Shown: positions 18,753 to 28,527 of the stretch, in pieces
Layout: every line of letters begins with the position of its first letter
Numbering within the stretch: position 1 is the first letter of the stretch
Origin: Mangrovicoccus sp. HB161399
GTDB taxonomy: Bacteria; Pseudomonadota; Alphaproteobacteria; Rhodobacterales; Rhodobacteraceae
DNA: 64,000 nucleotides
Reading direction: 5' to 3'
Assembly: GCF_013184745.1 (NCBI RefSeq)
Contig: NZ_JAATVU010000009.1
Coordinates: 1-64,000, forward strand
The notes under the pieces: generated by a model
Databases searched by the model: none
Seen by the model: only the letters and a program-made list of their open reading frames with translations
What the model was told of the DNA's origin: nothing
Position numbers and translations under genes: made by a program

Positions 18753-21232
18753 GGGCGCAGGGGCGGCACCGGGACGGCGCCGCGCAGGTCCCTGCCGGCC
18801 TGCTGCGGGCCGTCCTGCCGCTCCTGCTCGCCACGCTGCTGCTGCTTGCCGCGCCGCTGCGGGCGCAGGACAGCACCGACTACGCCGCCTGGGAACGGCT
18901 GGCGTCGCGGGTCGAGCAGACCCTCGCCGTCGATGCCGCCCCCGATGCCGCGCTGCTGGCGCTGCGCGAGCAGGTGGTCACCTGGCGCGACAAGTTCCTG
19001 GCCGACAACACTGCCAACAGCGGGCGGCTGGAGACGATCAACCGCCGCCTTTCCATGCTGCCGCCGCCGCCCGAGGATGGCGGCACCGAACCCGAGGCGG
19101 TGACTTCCGAGCGCGCCTCGCTGACCGAGCAGCGCCGCGTCCTGGAGGAACCCTCGGTCAAGGCGCAGCTGGCCTTCACCCATGCCGACGGGCTGGTGCG
19201 CGAGATCGACGAGATGCTGCGGCTGCGCCAGGCCTCGGCGATGATGCAGCGCAAGCCGACGCCGCTCAATCCGCTGAGCTGGACCGGCACGCTGCGCGAG
19301 ATGGCGGGCACGGCCGCCGCGGTGCCCAAGGAGATGGCGGAACTCTACAGCTCCGCCGATGCCCGCAAGGAGCGGCTGTCGACGCTGCCTTCGGGGCTGG
19401 TGATCATGGCGGCCGGTCTGCTGCTGCTGTGGCGCTCGGGCCGCTGGACCAACGCGCTGCTGGAATTCAGCCAGTTCCTCGGCAACCGCCTGGCCAAGCT
19501 GGCGGCCGAGACGGTCGCGGTGGGGCTGCAGCTGGTGCTGCCGGTGCTGGGGCTGGTGCTGGCGCTGACCGGCATCAGCATGTCGGGGCTGCTGGGCACG
19601 ACCGGCTCGGCGCTGCTCACCGGTGTGTCGCGCTTTGCCATGACGCTGATCCTCGGCACCTGGCTGGTGCTGCGGATCTATCCGCGCACCCGGGCCGAGC
19701 TGGCCACGGCGCACGGCATCCTGCCGCCGCGGCTGGCCGGTCCGGCGCGGCGGGTCTCGACCGGGCTGGTGCTGGTCCTGTCGCTCTATGCCGGCATGAT
19801 GCAGGCGACCGAGGATCTGGGCTATTCCGAAACCTCGCAGGCCTATCTGGGCGCGATCTTCCTGGTGCTGGCCTCGGCCGCGCTGTTCCGGCTCGGGCGG
19901 CTCTACCGGGCCAAGAACATCCTGCCCTCGGGCCCGTCCGAAGAGGAGCGGATCGCCGAGGAGAGCTTCTATGTCCGCCGGGTGATCGCGCTGCTGGCGG
20001 CCCTGGCGCGGGTGATCGCGGTGGCCGGGCCGGGGCTGGCGGCCTTCGGCTATCTCCGGGCGGCCGACGCGCTGGTCTTCCCGGCCTGCTCGACCTTTTT
20101 CGTGCTGGCGGGCCTGACCCGCGCGCAGCGGCTGGTCGCCGAGGTCTTCGTCGTGCTGAACCACGGCGATGTCCGCGCCGCGAACGGGCTGGGCGCGACG
20201 CTGGCGGGCGGCTTCCTCTATGTCGCCGCGGTGCCGCTGCTGGCGCTGCTCTGGGGCGCGCGGGTGGCGGATCTGAGCGAGGTCTGGACCTCGCTGCGCA
20301 CCGGCGTGACCATGGGCGGGGTGCAGGTCTCGCCGAACCTGGTGCTGGTCTTCATCGCGGTCTTCGTCATCGGCTACATGCTGACGCGATTCACCCAGGG
20401 GATCCTGTCGCAGACGATCCTGCCGAAGACCCGGCTCGACATCGGCGCGCAGCGGGCGATCACCTCGGGGGCGGGCTATGTCGGCTTCTTCCTCGCGGGG
20501 CTGGCCGCCTTCACCTCGACCGGGCTCGACCTGTCCAGCATCGCCATCGTCGCCGGGGCGCTGTCGGTCGGCATCGGCTTCGGCCTGCAGACCATCGTGT
20601 CGAATTTCGTCTCCGGCATCATCCTGCTGATCGAGCGGCCGATCTCGGAAGGCGACTGGATCGAGGTCGGCACGCAGATGGGCTACGTGAAGGCGATCTC
20701 GGTGCGCGCGACGCGGATCGAGACCTTCGACCGCACCGATGTCATCGTGCCGAATTCCGACCTGGTCTCGGGGGTCGTGACCAACTGGACCCGCGGCAAC
20801 CTGATCGGCCGCGCCATCGTGCCGGTCGGCGTTGCCTACGGCACCGACACCCGCAAGGTGGAGCGCATCCTGCAGGAAATCGCCGAGGCGCATCCGATGG
20901 TGACGATCTCGCCGCCGCCGCAGATCCTGTTCATGGGATTCGGGCCGTCCTCGATGGATTTCGAGGTCCGGGTGATCCTGCGCGACATCAATTTCCTGCT
21001 GAACGTCAAATCCGACCTCAACCACGAGATCGCCCGCCGCTTCATCGAGGAAGGCGTCCAGATCCCGTTCCCGCAGCAGGATGTCTGGCTGCACGAGGCG
21101 GGCGGGCCGCGCAGCCATCCGATCATGTCGGGCAGGGCCGAGGGCGCTGCCGGCCAGGCGGGTCCGCGGCCGCTGCCGACCGGCGGCCAGGCGGCGCATG
21201 CCGATGGCGACGGCGGCGCGGACGGGCGCTGA
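18749..21232 (+). CDS. Large MscS-family mechanosensitive channel (DUF3772 type)
   Basis: The protein is 827 residues. It has a cleavable signal peptide (LLRAVLPLLLATLLLLAAP), a periplasmic helical region of about 170 residues of the DUF3772 type (LREQVVTWRDKFLADNTANS), then many membrane helices from about residue 210. The MscS pore and beta domain cover ~565-690: SSIAIVAGALSVGIGFGLQT, SNFVSGIILLIERPISEGDW and DVIVPNSDLVSGVVTNWTR. The C-terminal tail is hydrophilic. The role is osmotic release of solutes across the inner membrane. It overlaps cysK by four bases, so it may be expressed with it. The tail past residue 795 is low-complexity. Confidence 0.93.
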   Translation: MRAQGRHRDGAAQVPAGLLRAVLPLLLATLLLLAAPLRAQDSTDYAAWERLASRVEQTLAVDAAPDAALLALREQVVTWRDKFLADNTANSGRLETINRRLSMLPPPPEDGGTEPEAVTSERASLTEQRRVLEEPSVKAQLAFTHADGLVREIDEMLRLRQASAMMQRKPTPLNPLSWTGTLREMAGTAAAVPKEMAELYSSADARKERLSTLPSGLVIMAAGLLLLWRSGRWTNALLEFSQFLGNRLAKLAAETVAVGLQLVLPVLGLVLALTGISMSGLLGTTGSALLTGVSRFAMTLILGTWLVLRIYPRTRAELATAHGILPPRLAGPARRVSTGLVLVLSLYAGMMQATEDLGYSETSQAYLGAIFLVLASAALFRLGRLYRAKNILPSGPSEEERIAEESFYVRRVIALLAALARVIAVAGPGLAAFGYLRAADALVFPACSTFFVLAGLTRAQRLVAEVFVVLNHGDVRAANGLGATLAGGFLYVAAVPLLALLWGARVADLSEVWTSLRTGVTMGGVQVSPNLVLVFIAVFVIGYMLTRFTQGILSQTILPKTRLDIGAQRAITSGAGYVGFFLAGLAAFTSTGLDLSSIAIVAGALSVGIGFGLQTIVSNFVSGIILLIERPISEGDWIEVGTQMGYVKAISVRATRIETFDRTDVIVPNSDLVSGVVTNWTRGNLIGRAIVPVGVAYGTDTRKVERILQEIAEAHPMVTISPPPQILFMGFGPSSMDFEVRVILRDINFLLNVKSDLNHEIARRFIEEGVQIPFPQQDVWLHEAGGPRSHPIMSGRAEGAAGQAGPRPLPTGGQAAHADGDGGADGR

Positions 21233-21269
21233 TCACCGTACGTTAACCATGGCCGCCTAGACCGGAGCA

Positions 21270-22154
21270 ATGCAGCCGAGGCCGCCTCCCAAGGTCGCGG
21301 TCCTGACCATGGTCCGCGACGACGAAGAATTCCTGAGGATCTGGGCCGGGCATTACGGGCGGCTCTTCGGGATGCGGTCGCTCTATGTCGTGTCGCATGG
21401 CGATCCGGACATGGTGCGCGACGTGGCGGCGGGGACGAATGTCCTGCCGGTGCCCTACGAGCCCGATCCGCGCTTCGACGCGCAGCGCTGGCAGCTGCTG
21501 AACCACCTGGCGCAGGGGCTGAGGCTGTACCATGACCGGGTGATCGTCGGCGATGTCGACGAGATCGTTCTGGCCGACCCCAAGCACGGCACGCTGCCTG
21601 CGGTCCTCGCGCGGCACCGGCGGGCGCGGGCGCTGACGCCATTCGGGCTGGAGCTGGTCCACCGTCCGGCGGAGGAACCCCTGGCCTTCGCGCCGCCCGT
21701 CCTGCGCGCCCGCCGCCATGTCCGCATCGCGCCGCTCTATGCGAAGCCCTGCCTGATGCGCGGCGACATCCGGCTGTCGCGCGGCGGCCATTATGCCAGC
21801 TCGCCGCGGCTGGTCATGCCCGAGGGGCTCTACCTGCTGCATCTGAAGCATGCCGACCGCGGCCTCTACCGCGCAACGGCCGACCGCCGCAACGCCACGG
21901 CAGAGGCGACCGGCGCGGCGCGGCCGCGGGACGCGATGATCGGCAGGCACTGGTTTGCGGAGGCGCGCGACGACCGGGCGGAATTCGCCGCCATCGACGG
22001 GGCGGAGGTCCGGGAGGATTTCGGCTTCGCCGCGGAACGGCAGGCCATCGCGGACAGCTGGGCGCCCCGGCCCGGGACGCCCTTCTACGAGTTCAAGCTG
22101 GCGGAGAGCCCGCTGCTCTACCGCCTGCCGGAGCGGTTCGCCGGGCTGTTATGA
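21270..22154 (+). CDS. Glycosyltransferase family 2-like protein
   Basis: This 294-residue protein resembles the Glyco_tranf_2_4 type. The N-terminal strand KVAVLTMVRDDEEFLRIWAGHY, LYVVSHGDPDMV, and the DxD-type metal site VIVGDVDEIVLAD indicate a nucleotide-sugar transferase fold. The region HVRIAPLYAKPCLMRGDIR and the LYLLHLKHADR motif are typical of the group. The acceptor is unknown; cell-surface polysaccharide is the common role. GTTAACCATGG just upstream (21242-21252) contains a TTAACCAT-like CtrA half-site. Its 3' end overlaps the convergent dipeptidase gene by six bases. Confidence 0.8.
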   Translation: MQPRPPPKVAVLTMVRDDEEFLRIWAGHYGRLFGMRSLYVVSHGDPDMVRDVAAGTNVLPVPYEPDPRFDAQRWQLLNHLAQGLRLYHDRVIVGDVDEIVLADPKHGTLPAVLARHRRARALTPFGLELVHRPAEEPLAFAPPVLRARRHVRIAPLYAKPCLMRGDIRLSRGGHYASSPRLVMPEGLYLLHLKHADRGLYRATADRRNATAEATGAARPRDAMIGRHWFAEARDDRAEFAAIDGAEVREDFGFAAERQAIADSWAPRPGTPFYEFKLAESPLLYRLPERFAGLL

Positions 22155-23522
22155 GCCCATCTCGCCGAGGATGCGCGCCCAGCTGCGCGTGCCCTTGTGG
22201 AAGCATTCGAGGTCGTATTTCTCGTTCGGCGAATGGATCTGGTCGTCGTCGCGGCCGAAGCCGATCAGCGCGGAATCCATGCCCAGATAGGTCTTGAAAT
22301 AGCCCGCGATCGGGATCGAGCCGCCGGCGCCCACGAAAGCCGCCTCGGTGCCCCATTCCTCGGTCAGCGCCTGGCGGCCCTTCTCGAAGACGGGATGCGA
22401 GATCTCCATCATGCTGGCAGGCGAATTGCCGTGGCCCTTGAACTCGATCTTGCAGTCGGCCGGGACCATTGCGGACACGTAGTCGCGGAAGCTCTCGCGC
22501 AGCTTGTGCGGGTCCTGCGTGCCGACCAGGCGGAAGCTGATCTTGGCATGGGCCTTCGACGGCAGCACGGTCTTGAAGCCCGCGCCGGTATAGCCGCCCC
22601 AGATGCCGTTCACCTCGCAGGTGGGCTGGCTCCAGAGCATCTCCAGCGGCGTGCGCCCCTTTTCGCCCGCGGGGATCGACAGCCCGACCTCGCCGAGGAA
22701 CTTGTCGGCGTCGAAGCCCAGCCCGTCCCATTGCGCCTTCAGCTCCGGCGACAGCTCCGGCACCCCGTCATAGAAGCCCGGCACGGTGACGCGGCCGTTT
22801 TCGTCGTGCAGCGAGGCGACGATCTTCGCCAGAACCCGCGCGGGGTTCATCGCGAGCCCGCCGAACATGCCCGAATGCAGGTCCTTCGACGGGCCGGTGA
22901 CGGTGATTTCCTCGCCGAGCAGCCCGCGCAGCTGGGTGGTGATCGCCGGGACCTTGTCGTCGTAGAGCCCGGTATCGCAGATCAGCGCCACGTCGGCGGT
23001 CAGCTCCTCGGCGTTCTCCTTCATGTAGGGCACCAGCGAGGGCGATCCGCTCTCTTCCTCGCCTTCGAGGAAGATGGTGACCTTGCAGGGCAGGCTGCCG
23101 GTTTCCGCGATCCAGGCGCGGCAGGCCTCGACGAAGGTCATCAGCTGGCCCTTGTCGTCGGCGGTGCCGCGGCCGCGGATCACCTTGCCCTTGGGCGTGT
23201 CCTGCAGCTCGGGATCGAACGGGTCGCGGTCCCACAGCTCCAGCGGATCGACCGGCTGCACGTCGTAATGGCCGTAGAACAGCACATGCGGACCCGGGCC
23301 TTCGTAATGCGCCACGACCATGGAATGGCCCGGAGTCGGACGCTTGGACGCCTCGAAGCCCATGGAGGCGAGATCCGCCACCAGCCAGTCCGCCGCCTTC
23401 GCGCAATCCTCCTTGTAGGCCGGATCGGTCGAGATCGACGGGATCCTCAGAAGGTCGAAGAGCCGGTCGAGGGCGGCGTCGAGATCCTGGTCGATGCGGG
23501 CGAGAACGGGGGCAACTGACAT
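22149..23522 (-). CDS. M20-family metallo-dipeptidase
   Basis: The protein is 457 residues. Metal ligands of the M20 family are in place: HVLFYGHYDVQP (His, with catalytic Asp two residues on), GRGTADDKGQL (bridging Asp), and FLEGEEESGSPSL (catalytic Glu and ligand Glu). The dimerisation lid lies around residues 190-340, and the last His ligand is near NEKYDLECFHKGTRSW. It most likely hydrolyses dipeptides or N-acyl amino acids in the cytoplasm. Start 23522 is preceded by AGGAG; the longer frame to 23603 has no ribosome site. The opgG-like gene lies upstream on the same strand, 77 bases away. Confidence 0.9.
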   Translation of the reverse strand: MSVAPVLARIDQDLDAALDRLFDLLRIPSISTDPAYKEDCAKAADWLVADLASMGFEASKRPTPGHSMVVAHYEGPGPHVLFYGHYDVQPVDPLELWDRDPFDPELQDTPKGKVIRGRGTADDKGQLMTFVEACRAWIAETGSLPCKVTIFLEGEEESGSPSLVPYMKENAEELTADVALICDTGLYDDKVPAITTQLRGLLGEEITVTGPSKDLHSGMFGGLAMNPARVLAKIVASLHDENGRVTVPGFYDGVPELSPELKAQWDGLGFDADKFLGEVGLSIPAGEKGRTPLEMLWSQPTCEVNGIWGGYTGAGFKTVLPSKAHAKISFRLVGTQDPHKLRESFRDYVSAMVPADCKIEFKGHGNSPASMMEISHPVFEKGRQALTEEWGTEAAFVGAGGSIPIAGYFKTYLGMDSALIGFGRDDDQIHSPNEKYDLECFHKGTRSWARILGEMGS

Positions 23523-23599
23523 TTTCGACTCCTGTCTTGTCGTCGCCCGGAACGTAACGCCCCTGCCGCCGGACGCAAGCCGGGGGCAGGGGCGCGCTG

Positions 23600-25192
23600 T
23601 CACATGCCGTCGAGCTGGTTCCGCATCTGCGACGGGAAGAGCTGCAGCAGCAGCGTCTCGGTCTTGGCGTCGCCCTCATGCGTCACGTAGAGCCGCACAT
23701 CGACCGGCGTGTCGTCCTCGGCGGGCAGCTGCGAGAAGTCGAGGTCGAACATCGCGCGCCAGTAGTCGGTCGAGACCACCGGGAAGACGTCCATGTTGCC
23801 GGTGCTGCCGCGCGAGGCCGAGACCTCCAGGGTGACGCCGTCGCCGCGGCCGAGCCCGTCGAGCCCCATGCCGTCGAAATCGCAGACGACCTTGGCCACG
23901 CCTTCGGGCCGCGGCTGGCCGGGGACGCCGCCCTTGCCCATGCGCACGGCGGTGAAACGGCCCGTCGATTGCGGGACGGGGCAGTCCTCCAGCCAGGTGA
24001 GCCTGTAGCCGAAATTGTATTCCTTGCCCGCAACCGCGTCGCCGCCCGGGGTCCACATGGCGACGATGTTGTCGTGGATCTCGTCATTGGTGGGGATCTC
24101 CACCAGCGTCACCGCGCCATCGCCCCAGTCCCCGGTCGGCGCGACCCAGACCGAGGCGCGCTTGTCGTAGAACACGCCGTCATCCTGGTAGCGCTCGAAC
24201 TCGCGCTCGCGCTGCATCAGGCCGAAGCCCTGCACCGAGGGCGTCCAGAAGGCGTTGGCCATGGTGCGCGGCGGGTTGTTGAGCGGCCTCCACAGGCGCT
24301 CGCCCGAGCCCGCGAGGATTTCCAGCCCGTCGCTGTCATGGATTTCCGGGCGCCAGTCGGTGCCCAGCCGTTCGTTCATCTTGCCGTACCAGAACATCGA
24401 GGTCAGCGGCGCCAGCCCCATCCGCTTGACGTCGCCGCGCAGGAAGACCGCGGCCTCGACATCCTGGATGATGCCGTTGTCCTGGCGGCTGGCGATCTTG
24501 TAGGCCCCCGTGCTGCGCGGGCTTTCCATCAGTGCGTATGCGGTCAGCGCGCCGCCTTCGCCCGGCTCCAGCCAGAAGCGGGTGAAGCGGGGGAACTCCT
24601 CGGGTCCGTCGGGGATGGCGGTGTCCATGGCGAGGCCGCGCACCGACAGGCCGAACTGCCCCGAATAGCCGGAGGTCCGCCAGTAGGCGGCGCCGAGGAA
24701 GGCCATCCAGTCGGATTTCATGTCGGGGTTCATGACCCGGAAACCCGCGAACCCCTCGGTCTGCGTCAGCTCGCGTGCCGGGTTGCCCTCGGGGATGTCG
24801 AAGAGATCGAGAGAGAACGGCACCTCGCGCGCCATCCCGGCCTCGACGGCGTAGACATGCACCGGCAGCGGGAAATAGCGGCCGGGGAAGAAGAACTGCA
24901 CCGGCGAGCGGTCCTGCAGCCCGGCCCAGAGCGTGTCCTCCTTGCGGTAGGAGATCTGGTTGTGGGCGTCGTAGTCGATCAGGTCGATGATCCCGGCATC
25001 GGCGACATTCATCGGCACGAAGGGATGCTGCGCGAGGCCGCGCGCCATGTCCCTGAGGATGTCGAAGGAGAAGGGCGTTGCCTCGCCGGTGGCCTGGGCG
25101 GGCGATTGCGCGGCGGCAAGGCGCGGCAGCAGGAAGAAGGCGCCGGCGCCGAGCGCCTTCAGGATGTCGCGTCTGGTCTGGTCTGGGTGCAT
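23600..25192 (-). CDS. Periplasmic glucan biosynthesis protein OpgG/OpgD with Tat signal
   Basis: The protein is 530 residues of the MdoG family, which acts in the periplasm on osmoregulated periplasmic glucans. A twin-arginine signal starts at TRRDILKALGAGAFFLLP, which is the feature of OpgD rather than OpgG. The mature part shows PFSFDILRDMARGLAQHPFVP, SYRKEDTLWAG, SMFWYGKMNERLGTDWRPEIHDSDGL, PRTMANAFWTPSVQGFGLMQR and the acidic loop YQDDGVFYDKR. Start 25192 gives a correct signal peptide. There is no opgH glycosyltransferase in the window. It is divergent from hemA across a 577-base gap. Confidence 0.92.
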   Translation of the reverse strand: MHPDQTRRDILKALGAGAFFLLPRLAAAQSPAQATGEATPFSFDILRDMARGLAQHPFVPMNVADAGIIDLIDYDAHNQISYRKEDTLWAGLQDRSPVQFFFPGRYFPLPVHVYAVEAGMAREVPFSLDLFDIPEGNPARELTQTEGFAGFRVMNPDMKSDWMAFLGAAYWRTSGYSGQFGLSVRGLAMDTAIPDGPEEFPRFTRFWLEPGEGGALTAYALMESPRSTGAYKIASRQDNGIIQDVEAAVFLRGDVKRMGLAPLTSMFWYGKMNERLGTDWRPEIHDSDGLEILAGSGERLWRPLNNPPRTMANAFWTPSVQGFGLMQREREFERYQDDGVFYDKRASVWVAPTGDWGDGAVTLVEIPTNDEIHDNIVAMWTPGGDAVAGKEYNFGYRLTWLEDCPVPQSTGRFTAVRMGKGGVPGQPRPEGVAKVVCDFDGMGLDGLGRGDGVTLEVSASRGSTGNMDVFPVVSTDYWRAMFDLDFSQLPAEDDTPVDVRLYVTHEGDAKTETLLLQLFPSQMRNQLDGM

Positions 25193-25769
25193 CGTCTCGA
25201 CTCGCTGGGATGCCCGGAGCGGGCGACGCCATTCAGAGCGGGCCTTCGGGGCCATGTCAAAGCTCGCGGAGGGCCGATTGGCAAAAAAGCGCCTGAATTC
25301 GGCCGGGGCGGGCGACGGGAATTGTTCAGGATTAACCTTTGGTTGCAGGGCGCGGGCGGCGGCTGCAGCGGTCATGGGGCTGCTGGACGGGCTTGACGGC
25401 AAGCCGTGCCCGCCCGCGCGGCGCCGCGGGAACGGCGCAGGGCAGAAGGGGTGTTGCCTTGCCGCCGGAAGTCATGCACATTTTGGAATGTCTTGTGCCG
25501 CCATGCTGCCCGCGGCTTCTCCGAAACGGCCCCGGACGGGCGGTGCCGGGCGTCCCGCCCGGGCTTGACCTGAATCAAGGCGGGGAGTGCCAAGCGGCTG
25601 GCAAAGGTGCAGCCGCGCTAGAACTTTGGTCTGCGATTTACGAAATTGTGCGCCGGGACGCATTGCATTTGTGCCACATATCCGGGCAAGTAACGCTTGG
25701 AACTGACCCAGGACCGAAACCAGGTCTCCGGAACGCCGGGGGCCCAGCCACGAAAAGGGCAAGACCGCA
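25193..25769. other. 577-base intergenic region between opgG-like gene and hemA
   Basis: No credible gene is seen. It holds the divergent promoters: TTAACC around 25333 on the opgG side, the FNR-type box at 25565-25578, and an AT-richer tract at 25600-25690 where the hemA promoter is expected. Short frames here have no ribosome sites. The length would allow a second hemA promoter or a small RNA. Confidence 0.6.
25565..25578 (+). promoter_or_regulatory. FNR/FnrL-type box upstream of hemA
   Basis: TTGAC-CTGA-ATCAA is a near-perfect match to the FNR consensus TTGAT-N4-ATCAA. It lies 192 bases before the hemA start codon. In Rhodobacter, FnrL acts on hemA and other tetrapyrrole genes through such sites, so oxygen-responsive control is likely. 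No transcription start can be fixed from sequence alone. Confidence 0.75.
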
Positions 25770-26993
25770 GTGGACTATTCCGCCAGCATCGACGCGGCGC
25801 TGGAGCGCCTTCACCAGGAAGGCCGGTACCGCACCTTCATCGACATCGCCCGCGAGAAGGGAAACTATCCCCATGCCGTGTGGCACCGTCCCGACGGGAC
25901 GACGAAACCGGTGACGGTCTGGTGCGGCAACGACTATCTCGGCATGGGCCAGCACCCGGAGGTCCTGGCGGCGATGCACGAGGCGCTGGACGCGACCGGC
26001 GCGGGCTCGGGCGGCACGCGCAACATTTCGGGCACCACGGTCTGGCACAAGAAGCTGGAAGCGGAACTGGCGGACCTGCACCGGAAGGAGGCCGCGCTGG
26101 TCTTCACCTCGGCCTACATCGCCAATGACGCGACGCTGTCGACGCTGCCGAAGCTGTTCCCGGGGCTGCACATCATCTCGGACGAGCTGAACCACGCCTC
26201 GATGATCGAGGGCATCCGCCACGGCAACTGCCCCAAGCACATCTTCCGCCACAACGATCTGGGCCACCTGCGCGAGATCCTCGAGTCGGTCCCGCAGGAC
26301 GTTCCGAAGCTGATCGCCTTCGAGTCGGTCTATTCGATGGATGGCGATTTCGGTCCGATCGACGCGATCTGCGATCTCGCGGATGAATTCGGCGCGCTGA
26401 CCTATATCGACGAGGTCCATGCGGTCGGCATGTACGGTCCCCGCGGCGGCGGCGTCACCGAAGCCCAGGGCAATGTCCACCGCATCGACATCGTCAATGG
26501 CACGCTGGGCAAGGCCTTCGGCGTCCATGGCGGCTATATCGCGGCCTCGGCCAAGATGTGCGACGCGATCCGCTCCTATGCGCCGGGCTTCATCTTCACC
26601 ACCTCGCTGCCCCCGGTCGTGGCTGCGGGCGCGGCGGCGTCGATCGCGCATCTGAAGACGGATGCGGCGCGGCGCGAGCGGCACCAGGCGGCGGCCCGCG
26701 TCCTGAAGGCGCGGCTCAAGGGCATGGGCCTGCCGATCATCGACCATGGCAGCCACATCGTGCCGCTGATCGTCGGCGATCCGGTGAAGTGCAAGATGAT
26801 CTCGGACCGGCTGCTCGAAGACCACGGCATCTATGTCCAGCCGATCAACTTCCCGACCGTGCCGCGCGGCACCGAACGGCTGCGGTTCACGCCTTCGCCG
26901 GTGCACGGCCCTGCCGACATGGACCGTCTGATCCGCGCGCTCGACGACCTCTGGTCGCAATGCGCGCTGGCGCGTCAGCAACTTTCCGCCTGA
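25770..26993 (+). CDS. hemA: 5-aminolevulinate synthase
   Basis: This enzyme condenses glycine with succinyl-CoA to 5-aminolevulinate, the alphaproteobacterial (Shemin) entry to haem, cobalamin and bacteriochlorophyll. The 407-residue PLP protein has [15 protein letters not shown], the glycine-rich [38 protein letters not shown], the PLP lysine in [14 protein letters not shown], and [13 protein letters not shown]. The start is GTG at 25770; there is no in-frame ATG nearby that would keep the conserved N-terminus [20 protein letters not shown]. It is preceded by an FNR box and followed by a hairpin. Some relatives carry a second copy (hemT), which cannot be judged here. Confidence 0.97.
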   Translation: MDYSASIDAALERLHQEGRYRTFIDIAREKGNYPHAVWHRPDGTTKPVTVWCGNDYLGMGQHPEVLAAMHEALDATGAGSGGTRNISGTTVWHKKLEAELADLHRKEAALVFTSAYIANDATLSTLPKLFPGLHIISDELNHASMIEGIRHGNCPKHIFRHNDLGHLREILESVPQDVPKLIAFESVYSMDGDFGPIDAICDLADEFGALTYIDEVHAVGMYGPRGGGVTEAQGNVHRIDIVNGTLGKAFGVHGGYIAASAKMCDAIRSYAPGFIFTTSLPPVVAAGAAASIAHLKTDAARRERHQAAARVLKARLKGMGLPIIDHGSHIVPLIVGDPVKCKMISDRLLEDHGIYVQPINFPTVPRGTERLRFTPSPVHGPADMDRLIRALDDLWSQCALARQQLSA

Positions 26994-27009
26994 TCCGCGC
27001 AGCGGAAGG

Positions 27010-27032
27010 GGGCCTGTCTGGGAGACGGGCCC
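27010..27032 (+). terminator. Hairpin after hemA
   Basis: GGGCCTGTCT (27010-27019) pairs with AGACGGGCCC (27023-27032), ten pairs including one G-T wobble, with a three-base loop. TTAAAA follows rather than a T-run, so it is a probable but weak Rho-independent terminator 17 bases after the hemA stop. Confidence 0.6.
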
Positions 27033-27163
27033 TTAAAATGCCCCATATCTAGTCCGGCCGGGTGCCAGCTTTCTTGTAATGTGCTAAGGTCCCCTTATAA
27101 CGCACCCGCTACATCGAATCGTGGGGCATCTGGGGACACGAGCGGCAACATGGGCTGGAACCT

Positions 27164-28459
27164 ATGACGAGGCGCGACGCTGCGTCGGCTGACGGAACAT
27201 ATCAGGAGACGCCGAAAGGCTTCGACGACTACGAGCTGGTGCTTGGCGACATCCTCCGGGGTGAACGGGCCACCATGGGCAAGTCGCTCCTGGACGTGCA
27301 GCGGGACATCAAGGTCAAGGCGAGCTACATCGCCGCGATCGAGGAGGGCGACCTGTCCGCCTTCGAGACGCCCGGCTTCATCGCCGGGTACGTGCGTTCC
27401 TACGGCCGCTATCTGGGGCTCGATCCGGAACTGGTCTACCAGGCCTTCTGCGAGCAGACCGGCTTTTCCCATGTCGAGGGGCTCGATGCCCGGGTATACG
27501 CGACGCGCAAGGCCGCGAACCCGAAGGGCAGGGCGCGCCCCCGTCCGGTCGCCCATCAGGGCGGCGATGCCGTCCTCGCCCGCAACCCGCTCTACCGCGC
27601 GCCGCGCACCGCCCGCTTCGCCGAGATCCGCCCAGGTGCCGTGGCCTCGACCCTGGCCCTCGTGGCGCTGCTCGGGGGCCTCGGCTACGGGGCCTGGTCG
27701 GTGCTGCAATCGATCCAGCGCGTGACCCTCGCCCCGGTGGAAACCCCGGTCGTCGCGCTGAACATCGGCCCGGACATGGAGCCGGTCGTCGGCATCGAAG
27801 AGCCTGCCGTGACCCGCTCCACCGGCGAGGCGCTGATGAATCTCTACCGCCCGCAGGCGCTCGAGGCGCCGGTCATGGTTGCCCGCGACGGGCCGATCTC
27901 GACCCTCGATCCGCGCGCGCAGGGCATCTATGCCGGCATGGCGCCGGTCGGCGAAACCCAGCTCGCTGGGATCGCCACCGCGGTGCCGGACGTGCCGGCG
28001 TCCTACCTGCCCGAGATGCAGGGTCCGCATCCGGCCGCGGCGCCGGGGAGCGGATCGACGGCCGCCTCCGCGCCGGTGCAGATCGCCGATGTCGCGGTTG
28101 TCGCGCCGCCCTTGCCCGAAGTCGTGCTGTTCGCCGATGACGCGGTCTGGGTCCGGGTCAGCGCGGCCGACGGCACCAAGCTGCTGGAGAAGACGCTTGC
28201 CGCGGGCGAAAGCTATGTCCTGCCAAAGACCGAGACGCCGCCCGTGCTGCGCGCGGGCAATTCCGGCTCGCTGTTCTTCGCGGTGAACGGACGGACGCTG
28301 GGTCCGGCCGGTCCGGCTGGTTCGGTGACCAAGAATGTCGAGCTGTCGGTCGCGGCGCTGAGCGACCGCTATCACGCGGTCGACATGAATGCCGCCGACC
28401 CCGAGCTGCGCCGCCTTGCCGAACTTGTGTTGAAGCCGGAGACCCCGCTGGCGGAGTGA
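27164..28459 (+). CDS. RodZ-like helix-turn-helix membrane protein (DUF4115)
   Basis: The protein is 431 residues. An N-terminal Xre-type helix-turn-helix (LGDILRGERATMGKSLLDVQ, then SYIAAIEEGDLSAFETPGFIAGYVRSYGRYLG) is followed by a basic linker and one transmembrane helix around residues 162-182 (ASTLALVALLGGLGYGAWSV). A long periplasmic linker precedes a C-terminal DUF4115 beta domain (DAVWVRVSAADGTKLLEKTL, LRAGNSGSLFFAVNGRTLGP). This is the RodZ layout; RodZ links MreB to the elongation machinery. In alphaproteobacteria, RodZ-like proteins often lie next to ispG, as here (68 bases upstream). The role in cell shape is inferred from architecture. Confidence 0.85.
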   Translation: MTRRDAASADGTYQETPKGFDDYELVLGDILRGERATMGKSLLDVQRDIKVKASYIAAIEEGDLSAFETPGFIAGYVRSYGRYLGLDPELVYQAFCEQTGFSHVEGLDARVYATRKAANPKGRARPRPVAHQGGDAVLARNPLYRAPRTARFAEIRPGAVASTLALVALLGGLGYGAWSVLQSIQRVTLAPVETPVVALNIGPDMEPVVGIEEPAVTRSTGEALMNLYRPQALEAPVMVARDGPISTLDPRAQGIYAGMAPVGETQLAGIATAVPDVPASYLPEMQGPHPAAAPGSGSTAASAPVQIADVAVVAPPLPEVVLFADDAVWVRVSAADGTKLLEKTLAAGESYVLPKTETPPVLRAGNSGSLFFAVNGRTLGPAGPAGSVTKNVELSVAALSDRYHAVDMNAADPELRRLAELVLKPETPLAE

Positions 28460-28527
28460 GCCGCATTGCGGCTTGCGCCCGGCAGGCGTAAGGTCCGGCC
28501 AAGTCGAGTACCCACGCGGAGCACCCC

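Noticed and set aside
18641-21199. An 852-codon minus-strand frame opposite the MscS gene
   Set aside because: Composition is Gln/Arg/His/Asp low complexity with no recognisable domain; the plus strand encodes a clear channel.
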